From: Ianthella basta
Taxonomy: Eukaryota; Porifera; Demospongiae; Verongiida; Ianthellidae
Length of the DNA stretch: 64,000 bases
NCBI GenBank assembly: GCA_964019415.1
Contig: OZ025882.1
Coordinates: forward strand, 2,528,427-2,592,426
Direction: 5' to 3'
Positions 28,901 through 42,367 of the stretch are shown one piece after another. Each line of letters begins with the position of its first letter. Position 1 is the first letter of the stretch. The position numbers and the translations under genes are program-made. Under the pieces are notes generated by a model that did no database searches, was not told the origin of the DNA, and saw only the letters and a program-made list of their open reading frames with translations.

Positions 28901-31900
28901 ACTTGAAGTTAATACTGCAATTGAAGCTCACAAACTTCCCTTGCAAGTGATCAATGTGTAAGTTATTTTAGCAAGTAAGTGATCTATGTGTATGGGTATT
29001 TTGTGTGTTAAGTGATCTGTGTAGAGGCGGTGCTTGCTTTTAAAGCTTTGCATTGGGCGCAACCCAGTCAGGAGCACTTTCCTGCTTGTGCATTCCCCAG
29101 TGAATCCTAGTAATGGTGTAGTGTTCCTACCTGCTCACTGTCACAGTTTTGTGGTCTTTGAGTACGTATAAGTTGTGCTGTCTCCTCTCTTTTCACATAC
29201 TCAGTTCTGCAAAGGGTTCTAGAGTTACCATTGGCAGTGTCTGTGATCGTCATCCTATAGTGTGCCAGCGCAGTATAACCTTGAGTAAATATTTGTGGGG
29301 CATATCTGTATATGACAGGTTGATAGCTGACCTCTCGTTGAAATTTCTTATCATATTGGAATTTACATCTCCATGAATGAACTGAAAGAGGAAGAGGTTC
29401 AAACACTTAATTCCAATTGTTCGAGGTCCATGATCTTTGTTCTCAGATATCCTCTGTATCAATTGCACATCACGTGGTTCCACCCTAAGTAACACCACAA
29501 GACTCCTGTTTTCAAGTGGGAGCATGCGGTTAAGGTTGCTAGGCACGAGAGAATGCAGATGGTTGGCACTCTATGCCTTGATACACTGCAGTGGCTGGTG
29601 TACACACTGCTATACACAAATTGATACTGTGACAATAGCATCACACCCACACACACCCACAGCCTTCTTACATGCCCACTTCCTTGTGGCCTGTCACATT
29701 GACATAACTGCGAACAGTTGACATTTCATGACCTTTTATGACAAGTGCTTACAACCAACTTCAGATTCCCTGACTGTCTGTGAAGAAACTTACAGTAGAG
29801 TATGTATCATGATAGAATGTCACTACAGTCTACGTATGTTAGTCGTACTTATTCATAGTGTATCAATGTACAGTATATAGTTCCAATTAGTCGTTGGCAT
29901 ATTGTGGGTTATCTGTGTGTTTCTGTCTGTGTGTGCTATCCCCTTTGCTGTAGCCATCCTCGGTCTGACTGTCCTCGCTGTGGGTAACTCTGTTGGAGAC
30001 TGGGTGGCTGACACGGCGGTGGCCAGGGCAGGCAAACCAGCCATGGGAGTGGCCTCCTGCTTTGGTTCACCACTGCTGAATGATGTCCTTGGACTTGGCA
30101 TTGCACTAACAGTGAGGGGAGATGGCTGCATGCTGCATGCTTGGCATGAGAACCACTCCTGTCAGTGTGTGTGGAAGATCCATAATGTGCTGTATATAGT
30201 GTTGTTTTTTGTGAGTAATGAGCAATCGGATGCATCATAGACTATCTAAAGTATGTGCTCTTTGTGTAACTGAGACCATAGAGTGATTCAAAATAGATTT
30301 AATTTAGTGTGAATGCAAAGATTGGATGAATGTGTCAGACATTGAAGGGAAACCACATCTAGGAATTGGCCACTAATGTCCCATTACCTTGCGATTAGCA
30401 TACAGCAAGTAATGAAATAGCAGTGCTCTCCATCATTATGGAATTAGTATGCATTGGGATATTGGTTTTAGGTATCACTTGGGCGTAACTGTATATAAAT
30501 GATAGTCTGTGACAGAATGATGTGTCTGCCCCACTGGTTCACTGGGCCACTGATTTGACTACTTGATTCCGTTCCCATAATCTCATTTCTAGGCCTATAT
30601 TGCAAGCCACGGTGGACAACCCTTTATATTTGACATTAGAGGCCCTGAGTACGATAAGGTGAGTCACCGGTTGATATACGCACACAGGCCCTAATGCATA
30701 TGTTGCGGCAGGCACGTTATGCCATAGGCATAGACGCTTAGTCTGTGCTTTGGTGTCAGGAAGATACAGGGCATACTTCGCCGCCATAATGTAACCATAG
30801 CAACAGCAATCTGCTGCCATGCAGTGCCAGTGCTCACCCTGCATGACTGAACTTGTGTTATGCACTTTGTTCATGGGATGGCTGCACAATCCCACACAGT
30901 CAGCACCTGAGCTGTTGGTGGATGACAGGAATCATGGTGATTCTGTCCAAGTTGCTACAATTGTCATTCTGTTTGTGACATTGTATTTGCCTGCAGGTTA
31001 AGCTATCCTGGATCTTTCTTGGCATATCTCTCCTGGCAACTGCGGCTGTCATGCCTATTAGCAAGTTCTCTCCGCCAAAGTAAGTAAATTGTGGCAAGTT
31101 AGCTTCACTGGCTGCATTGATTGAACTTCTGCAGTGTGTGCAGTGTTGTTCTTGTTTGCTTTAGTCTCCTCCTCCAGGCTGTTGAGCTCCGTCAGCTCTG
31201 CATTGCATTGTAGTACATACGTAGGGCTATGTAGCCCTGTACATATGACACAAATGCTTGTTAGCATTCTTAGCTGTATCACTGTCGGACATATGGCAAT
31301 GCTGTCTACCTATGTATATGTGGGGATTGTGGTACTTTCATGCTGCATTTCATATAGTTAGTTATGATTGGTGGAGTGTTGGTGCTTCTGAATGATGTGT
31401 GTAGTGTGCCCCACCAATTGCAACTAATTTCACAGTTCATTACCTAACGGTGATGGCACAACACAATGTACTTACAAGACAGGTGTGGGAGAGTGAGCAC
31501 TGTGTAGGGGCGCCCCCAGGCCCATTTGTTCATCTGTTGTGTACATGTTTTGGAATTCTTAAGGCGTCACGCTTACTTGAGGTTTCGCCCTCAATTACTA
31601 TGTATAAGTGTTACATAGGATGGTACATACTTGTGTGTAGGAAATGTGTATACCCAGAGCATGCTGCATAGCTTCTGCAGTGACTATGGGATAGTGTGTG
31701 AATTGCTGTATTAGTGGGTGTCATAACCACTAATATTTCTGTTACTGTTCGTCTTCCACTCTGTACTCTGTAAACTGTTAGTGGGTTGAATGGAGCCGTA
31801 ATGCCTTAGAAAGTGCTGTGCAATGTGAACTACATAACTATTTACAATATCATCTTCACTCAGCTGTCCTTGCTCATACCATGAGTGACTGATGTTGCAC

Positions 31901-34316
31901 CCTGCAGAAGCAGCTTGTTCTCACTGCAGTGGGTAGCACTATAATTTGTCGTATCTATATCATGCTTTGTGTTAATAGCCATTGCATATAGTCATGATCT
32001 TCCAGCATGCCTCCTTTTCCTCATTCTCACAGTGTGTACATCTTTCCTGTGTTTTCCTCATTGTGGTACGTATATTAATGCTACAGATTTCGTCAAACTT
32101 TTGTTATTTAGTATCTGTGCCATCTTTACGATGTGTACAGCGTGCCTTTCATCTCTGATGTGCTCTTTGGCTTTCCTTTATATTCACCCTCTTCATATTA
32201 GTCACATTGTCAGAAGTACTTGACTGCATGCACCTTAGCATGGTCAGTGCACACCCTATGGACGTATCTCATAGAGAGCACACTTACAACAGAATTGCAG
32301 ACACACAGATCTAGCTAATTGTTTGTAGAGCCCCATGTGCAACAGTTAGCTATTTAATGATCATTGTAGAGTTGTTGCTAGGAAGGATAGTCTTGTAGCA
32401 ATTCAAGCCTGCATTTCTACAGCTATACATCTGTCAACCGGGCTTGCGTGATCCTTCATGCAGTAGCAGTCATGCATCACCATGAACATAACATAACCAT
32501 CAATTTTAACTGAAAAGCTGTGCACTAATGTAAGATGTATGTCAAGAGACTAAAGGGTAACTTATTGAATATTGCAATAGAACGGTATAAATGCACCCAA
32601 CAATGCAACTGCCGTAAACAACTCTAGGCTGAGTTCCAAATATAGTTCATTGCACTGCTTATCTATTTAAGGTGAGTTATGTTGTGAAAGTGGAGTAGCT
32701 TCTAAGCGATATCCTCTTTCTAAGATCTGAAGTGGAAGAAGATCCAGTAACCCAAGAACCTAAACTCAGAAATAACTGATTCTGTTTGTTACTGATGTTT
32801 CAATAACCATCCATCCCATTATTGTGTGAGTGGATAGGTGTGGGAGGGCTCCATCTAAACTTAAGTGAATAGGTGTAAGAGGGTGTCTTCTTGACTTTAA
32901 GTGAATAGAAGTAGGTATCGAAAGGCTCCTTGAAAGTATAAAGTTACTGTAAGTGAATAGGTGTGGGATGACTCGTTCGAAAACTGCAAGTCAATAGGTG
33001 AAGGGCTGCTTCAAAACTGTGAATGAATATATAAGTGTGGGAATGCTCTTCTAAACTGTGAGTGAATAGGTGCTGCAGCAACACTTCTAAATGTCATGTA
33101 TTGCAAAGACTTACTGGCTGTATAAGTGATATAACGTATTGACGATGTGTAATAGAAAACTAATGAATGCGGTTGTGAACAATTCGTGATGTGAAGGGAT
33201 CAGGTTCTGTGTATTTGTAATCTATATTCTATAGACATGGGAAGTGAACCTACGTAGTTCTCTATTCAAGGAGTTGGGCTAATACCTGTGAAATATGGAA
33301 TTTAATGGTGGATCGTGACCATGCATGTTGTGGAGGCCTGAGCAGAGATGAGGTGGTCTGGTATAGAAATAGACCAATGAAGCAATGATCAATGAAGGTG
33401 GCAAGCTAGTGCTAGGCCTTGGATGATGGGATATCACACCAATAATGCCCCCCCCCCCCCGAAACATTCTCCCAGATTGTTTTTGGCAATGTTTCTTGCC
33501 ATTTTTGATTGCCAGGGTCTGTTACTCATGACCTGAGTATTACCATAAAGATATCCTCCTCGTCTTGAAACAGCCCCTTCCCAGAGAAACATATATACAC
33601 TCTTCTTTGCTGTTACTGAGGACGTACGCAATTGCCTTCATAGCCCTAGACCGCAAGGTACAACTGTTCTCTTGTAAGTGTGATTGTGACAAAGTGAGAA
33701 ATCTTGATGCATGTATGTGCACGTGGGAGTGGGGGTGGGGATTCCCATGAACTGTAACGCTGGTGGATCAGTTGGTTTCTAAGAAGAATTGGTGTAACAT
33801 ATAAATGCAGACTTCAAGGTGAATGTCAATCTCTGCCTGATCTGCTAAGAACTTTGATTTATATCATTGCATGTCACATTGCTAGTTGTTACCCCACAGA
33901 TACACACACACACACACACCCTCTGTATTGGCCACACCCATAGAAGAAGGCAGTAGTTAGCTATAGCTTGAAATCTTTGGGATACAGCTAATTTTTGCCG
34001 ATGGTGCACCCGCAGAAGTTTCCAAATAATTTACAACCACTTGGCCGAATGTTGTAATTTTGCAGCACAGAGTTACAGCATCGTTGTACCCTTCATGTGG
34101 TATAAGGATATGGTAGCTAAATGGAGTTATGATTATGTGTCTGTGTGTAATGGCTAGTAGGACTCATAGTTGAACTGTAGTTACTTCATTTGTTTGTTAC
34201 TCTTTCCTTACAGGGCGTATGGGGTGATCCTGATCTACATCTATATAGTATTCATGGTTTTCTCCGTCTTAAATGAAGTCGGTGTACTTCCTATTCATCT
34301 AGGAGACAACACTTGA
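18108..34316 (+). CDS. SLC8B1: Mitochondrial-type Na+/Ca2+ exchanger NCLX, 17 exons
   Basis: Exons: 18108-18518, 18722-18784, 19209-19305, 20771-20837, 22251-22336, 23109-23188, 24403-24495, 25021-25084, 25265-25326, 25545-25574, 26354-26446, 27347-27497, 27654-27833, 29954-30111, 30593-30658, 30997-31079, 34214-34316. Phases close to give 628 residues. After an N-terminal hydrophobic segment comes a cysteine-bearing lumenal-type region (NSSCSYVLENCMADYDGSLF). The alpha-1 repeat is ITLLAIGNGAPDVFTAYSAL; a charged loop follows (KMKEEEEAEKKSEEKNSTDK), then the alpha-2 repeat AILGLTVLAVGNSVGDWVAD. These are the ion-binding helices of the Ca2+/cation antiporter superfamily, and the alpha-1/alpha-2 forms with 'SYV..NC' upstream fit the SLC8B1/SLC24A6 branch, which exports Ca2+ from mitochondria. 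I place the start at the first ATG of the frame. Introns hold most of the tandem arrays of this window. Confidence 0.92.
19535..19725. repeat. (CATA)n/(CGTA) tetranucleotide array
   Basis: Mostly catacata with scattered tacgtacg and cacaca variants, in NCLX intron 3. The overlapping Tyr/Val/Cys-rich minus-strand ORFs are artefacts of it. Confidence 0.9.
19800..20050. repeat. Possible degenerate SINE-like sequence
   Basis: Minus strand reads agGGTTCAATACCgg at about 19815-19830, close to the tRNA/SINE B box GGTTCRANNCC, beside ccagcaggt-type sequence; at 20003-20035 a perfect 13-bp hairpin accagctggtatc/gataccagctggt occurs. I found no convincing A box or poly-A tail, so this is only a suspicion. 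Confidence 0.2.
21773..22102. repeat. G-rich minisatellite, quadruplex-prone
   Basis: About 330 bp of ggggctggggagg variants on the plus strand (NCLX intron 4, the coding strand). Runs of four or more Gs are spaced by one to four bases throughout, so nascent RNA and DNA could both fold into G-quadruplexes. Confidence 0.9.
22337..22998. repeat. TG-rich repeat beginning at NCLX exon 5 donor
   Basis: After the exon 5 donor gtgagtgtgtacg, about 650 bp of variants such as gtgtgtgcatg and gtgttgtgtgtgcg. It includes a clean (TG)n core at 22857-22932 and a roughly 95-bp higher-order unit (gtgtgcgtgcatgtgtgtgtattgtgtg...) repeated at about 22645, 22716 and 22788. Confidence 0.9.
23231..24341. repeat. 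'C-tract + atgtacagtggt' minisatellite
   Basis: About 45 units of 18-27 bp: ccccctccctatgtacagtggt. Units differ mainly in the length of the C run (up to 18 Cs). Every unit looks like a 3' splice site: pyrimidine tract, then tatgtacAG followed by TGG. It lies in NCLX intron 6 just upstream of the true exon 7 acceptor (cacctctgcag, 24402). The spurious Pro-Cys-Thr-Val frames are artefacts. Confidence 0.95.
24604..24915. repeat. 31-bp minisatellite, about 10 copies
   Basis: Unit cagtatgctgtatgtactgtactggtctgtg, with c/t and a/g variants, in NCLX intron 7. Each unit also carries a tctgtgcag acceptor-like string. Confidence 0.93.
28283..28950 (-). mobile_element. Penelope-like element fragment with GIY-YIG
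   Basis: In NCLX intron 13. The minus frame 28946-28569 encodes ICGSSYIGETGRTLEKRISE followed by HKTAVKKNDPKNGITVHFW, the GIY-YIG endonuclease of Penelope retroelements, then a C-terminal tail and a stop. It is 5' truncated: no reverse transcriptase is present. The first roughly 80 bp of the fragment (28870-28950) return in opposite orientation at 28288-28345, so the piece is flanked by an inverted repeat. A hammerhead-like core lies beside the inner edge of that left copy. Confidence 0.8.
28339..28377 (-). ncRNA. Candidate hammerhead ribozyme core
   Basis: Minus strand: TACAG, then CTGATGA (28371-28365), A-GATCC-AC-GGATC hairpin, then GAAAC (28351-28347), gtt, CTGTA. This matches the conserved hammerhead order CUGAUGA, stem II, GAAA, with TACAG/CTGTA able to pair as an outer stem. 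Penelope elements are known to carry hammerhead motifs in their terminal repeats. The cleavage-site strand and the remaining helix are not clear, so activity is unproven. Confidence 0.5.
32824..33078. repeat. Degenerate tandem repeat, about 45-60 bp unit
   Basis: In the last NCLX intron, variants of aactgtgagtgaataggtgtgggagggctcctt recur five or six times with drift. The remainder of this 3.1-kb intron (31080-34213) shows only AT-rich unique sequence. Confidence 0.6.
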
Positions 34317-34426
34317 TATTTTGTGATAACAATACGTGTTTTAATGTTGTGCATACTATTATTATTGTAAGTATACGAAATGGACACCTGTGGTCTCTGC
34401 GCTACGTGACTTGGCTGCTCGTGCTC

Positions 34427-34440
34427 TAGTATAAATAGAG
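34427..34440 (+). promoter_or_regulatory. TATA box of the secreted-protein gene
   Basis: TATAAATAG, about 90 bp before the chosen ATG (34520) and only about 115 bp after the NCLX stop. Expected transcription start is near 34458-34465. It is one of the few clear TATA boxes in the window. Confidence 0.6.
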
Positions 34441-34519
34441 TGGGCCCCAGCACATTTTCATTGGCTATTTGAATACGTCTAAGATCTCAGCAACGAAAGA
34501 GAGACAGAAGAAGAACAAT

Positions 34520-36204
34520 ATGATCGCCAAACGGGTGTTCGCTGCGTGCATTGCTGCCGTTATGGTGCTGACAGTCAGGAGTTTGAACTCCACGGAGACG
34601 GAAATGGAGACGACGTCCATCGAGCTTACCATGGCCAACGAAGAATATTGCAAAGATTTTCCAAGGTGAGATCTGTATACCTCACTTTAAACGTGTATAT
34701 GACATGCATGCACAACGCTAGTGCTGCTTGACAACGATAGCGGCTCGAGATATGGAGCGAGGCTGGGTGCAATTTCCATGCGTTCTCCATACAATGCATG
34801 TTCATCTTGATATTATATTTCCTCTCCCCCCCTCCCCCCTCCTCAACTGACAGCGGCGGCGAAGTCCGGTCAGGCACAAGCGCCACGTCGCTGCTGTCGG
34901 TACCACGTTCTGCTCCAGGTGAGCACTGCAAAGCAGGGATCATTGCGTGGAGCGCTCCACGAGGGGAACGGCTGCTGGCATTCATTCGGGAAAAAACCTC
35001 GTTCACCGTGGGGATCCGTTTGATGCTGCCCCAATCAGCAGTATCTGGGAATTTCACGGCTCATATCCTACGTGGAAGCAGGAAGTTCCCTGTCACATTT
35101 TCTGATGACGAGGAGATCAGGATCCAGTCCTACTGCAGCCAAGTGTCACTGCTAGTGGATGCTGGGGCAGCAGAGCACATGATGGGAAACGACAGCTCCG
35201 TTTTCACAATGGCATTCGAATACAAGGTTATGGACATAAACACAAAAGGTACATCATAAATGTATGCACATACACGAAATGCATCTGTGTGGATTATATC
35301 ATTCGGGGATTTGATAGATTTACTTCAGTCTTGCAACAAGCATTTGGTTATGCCCGTTTTGCTTGTTCACTGTAGACATGTTTGATACATTAACTCAGAC
35401 GTAATCCACATTGACCAATCTATAGCCTAGCTAATATTATATATATGTGCATGCATTAATACACAGTTTTCAACCATAGAAATCACTATGCAATTGTCTG
35501 TTCCTTTTGCTACAGTTTGTCCGAGGTGCAGCGAGTCTTGCATGCTCAGCTGTATGTGCCAGAGTGACCACAGTGAGTGGTGTATACAGACTATATATTA
35601 GTATACATATCTATACAACAACTGCATGTGTGTAGCTCACAATACAGTTAACTGTACGTGCACATGCACTGGATGACTGATACAGTTTGGAAGGAATAAT
35701 TCTTTGATGCATGCAATAAGATAAATATATGTAAACAGTTGTGTATGCATAGTTGTGCTGATCTATTCGCAATCACACAATGTGCATTTGTGCTTCCACC
35801 TTGCAGTATTGGTTGGGACAGTTTTGCAGTCCATCAAAGAGGGACATAGCTACAGGCACAAAGTAGATGTGCAGTACTATTTGAAATACAATGGTTGTCA
35901 GAACCCTCGTTTTTTGCGAACTCCTGTCTGCCCGGGCCAGGAGCCAAAATGGTGGCAACAGAGTCCAATGTCAACACTCACAGAAAACATTCGCTGCAGT
36001 GGGCCAAGATTCATAGACGTAATTGGAAAATGTGAACTTGTACCGGATAAAAAGTACATCATTGCCGGCTACCCCTGGCATATTCATGGACGCTCTCTCA
36101 GCATGCACCTATGTTGTGCGGAGACCACCTACAAGTCTGCATGGCAATTGTACCAGCACAACCTGGATACCAACAGATGCTGCATCCACGAATCGAATGA
36201 ATGA
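34520..36204 (+). CDS. Secreted Cys-rich protein, NTR-like C-terminus, 4 exons
   Basis: Exons: 34520-34665, 34854-35248, 35516-35572, 35807-36204; phases close, 331 residues. The N-terminus (MIAKRVFAACIAAVMVLTVR) is a signal peptide. Exon 2 encodes a beta-rich module with two cysteines (EHCKAGIIAW ... RIQSYCSQVSLLVD) that looks loosely CUB-like. Exons 3-4 start VCPRCSESCMLSCMCQSDH, then VGTVLQSIKEG and VDVQYYLKYNG, followed by CSGPRFIDVIGKCELVPDKK, YIIAGYPWHI and LSMHLCCAETT. The order 'C..C, G.V......V.V...Y, C.L...YIIAG, C....W' recalls NTR/TIMP-like domains, but I am not certain. I do not recognise the whole protein. Transcript starts from the nearby TATA box, and the gene lies tightly behind NCLX. 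Confidence 0.65.
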
Positions 36205-36463
36205 AGACTTGCAACTGGAAAATCTAGTTAATCAGATTAACTATAGTTTTTGGCGTGTGATATTTAATTTAGAGAGCTGGCTATAGTTGCCCAGCTAAAA
36301 GGTTTGTATACAAGTAGTGTCATTTAATAAGTTATTGGTATCTATACTTATTTACATAGCATCTTTGAGATGCAGATTATAACTATAAAGTGTGAACTTA
36401 AATTATTTTGGTCAGTTTTATATTTAACGTGTGCTGTGTGTGTACTAGACCAACATTCATTGC

Positions 36464-37471
36464 TTACACTGCAAAGTGTTGCAACTTAATAACGTGTCTT
36501 GGTTGCATGCTTGTCCTGCATACGGGGCACTCTGAGTGCTGGTGGCACCACGGGGAAATGCAGTCCCAGCAGAAAATGTGGCCACAAGCAAGAGCGGCAG
36601 CATTTATAACATAATCCAGACACAATGAGCACTTTAACCCAATGACTGATGACTCATCCTTGTCTGATTCAGGTGCTCTTGCAGGCACTGTTTCACTGTT
36701 CTTCCATGTATGAGCTGGGGCTGTGTCTTCTCCCACAACTTGGAGAGGAGCATGCTGTGTGGGTGTGAGTTGGTCAATCAGTGCTATACAATAGTTAACC
36801 AGCTGCAAGGTAATCTGGGTGGACAGGAGCAACCCTAGCATTTCATAAGGTTGGCTCCCACTGCTCTCACTGACACCGATCCGCTCAATCTCCACATAGT
36901 GAACCCCAGCCACACGCTTGGCCAGGTGGTAGTGAGAGCCCTTCCAGTAAAACACAGCCATGTGAGCTTGAGAAACAATGCTCACCACGGTTGAGAGCAC
37001 ATTTAGAAGTTTACTTAATGTTTGTCGCTGCCCACTTGACAGCCTTCGAATAAGTGGAGGAAGCCTTTCACTACTGTCACAGTTCTCTGAGTCCACACAA
37101 CGGCTTAAATAAGTCAACAACTTCTCCAATAGATAGGGAAATAGGACCTGAAGTAGGACAAAGTGTAGCCTGCGAAAGAAGCCAGGAGCAGTGTACTTCT
37201 GGAAGGTGTTCGCTCGGGGTGCAGTCTGTACAATGTTACAGTAATCCTCCCCTAGAGTTTGTCGATTTAGCAGGGAAGTGACGGAGAAGTACGCCAGCTC
37301 TGCACACAGCCTCATCTCTCTCTGCCACGATAGCCATACTCGTGGGCGCAGTACTTTCTGCAACAATTCCGAGAGGAGTCTGTAGAGATTCCCTACATAG
37401 AACTGGTCCTTCTGGTTGCTCCGCACTAAAGCCGCGCCACGCGCTGGAACTAGAGTCAACTTGCTGGACAT
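36464..37471 (-). CDS. PEX10: Peroxisome biogenesis RING E3 ligase PEX10, intronless
   Basis: One uninterrupted frame of 335 residues, the usual PEX10 length. The N-terminal two-thirds is the Pex2/Pex10/Pex12 membrane domain (QFYVGNLYRLLSELLQKVL, WLSWQREMRLCAELAYFSVT, TLGEDYCNIV). The C-terminus is a C3HC4 RING: CSLCLDYVINAAALACGHIF, then CWDCISPWCHQHSECPVCR, with all eight zinc ligands present. PEX10 works with PEX2 and PEX12 in the peroxisomal membrane to ubiquitinate the import receptor PEX5. It is divergent from B3GNTL1 with a 64-bp gap between start codons. The lack of introns is unlike most neighbours. Confidence 0.95.
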   Translation of the reverse strand: MSSKLTLVPARGAALVRSNQKDQFYVGNLYRLLSELLQKVLRPRVWLSWQREMRLCAELAYFSVTSLLNRQTLGEDYCNIVQTAPRANTFQKYTAPGFFRRLHFVLLQVLFPYLLEKLLTYLSRCVDSENCDSSERLPPLIRRLSSGQRQTLSKLLNVLSTVVSIVSQAHMAVFYWKGSHYHLAKRVAGVHYVEIERIGVSESSGSQPYEMLGLLLSTQITLQLVNYCIALIDQLTPTQHAPLQVVGEDTAPAHTWKNSETVPARAPESDKDESSVIGLKCSLCLDYVINAAALACGHIFCWDCISPWCHQHSECPVCRTSMQPRHVIKLQHFAV

Positions 37472-37535
37472 CGATCACCAGTCAGCCATTTACGTAATGG
37501 AGCACATTATTGCGCAATTAGGATTACACCGTAAT
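37472..37535. promoter_or_regulatory. 64-bp bidirectional promoter, PEX10 / B3GNTL1
   Basis: The gap between the two start codons contains TTACGTAA (37490-37497), a perfect bZIP (PAR/C/EBP-related) palindrome, and ATTGCGCAAT (37509-37518), the canonical C/EBP palindrome, 11 bp apart. No TATA box. Confidence 0.6.
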
Positions 37536-41963
<4,428 letters not shown>

Positions 41964-42367
41964 GAGTAACACACTTGGTGGGAGCATGCGTATCTGCATC
42001 TTCACTTGAATGAAGTAAGAGGAGTCTACACATGTCCCTACATTGGTAACAGGGCATCCTTCACTTGTACACCTGAGACATGGAGCGATGACCGCGGGTA
42101 CATGCATACTTTTGTAGGCATACATTAGATGATAACACGTCACGAACTCCTCATCCTGAATAATATATGAACTCATTGTAAATTTTGGATTCAGTCCATT
42201 ATGTTGTGCCTTAATGTACATTACATGCGCAGAATTAATTGCGTTCGTACATACATAACGCTGGATGAGTAATGTACAAGTCTTGTATGCATAATATGTA
42301 CACAATGTCATCTCTACATGTAAGCAAGTGCAATGCAAGTGGTGACTGAACATGCGCATGCAGAAGA

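Noticed and set aside
28953..29660. Minus-strand frames with ENKDHGPRTIGIKCLNLFLF and IHGDVNSNMIRNF
   Set aside because: They lie in an NCLX intron, change frame, have no family match that I recognise and may be a degraded copy of something; not enough to call.
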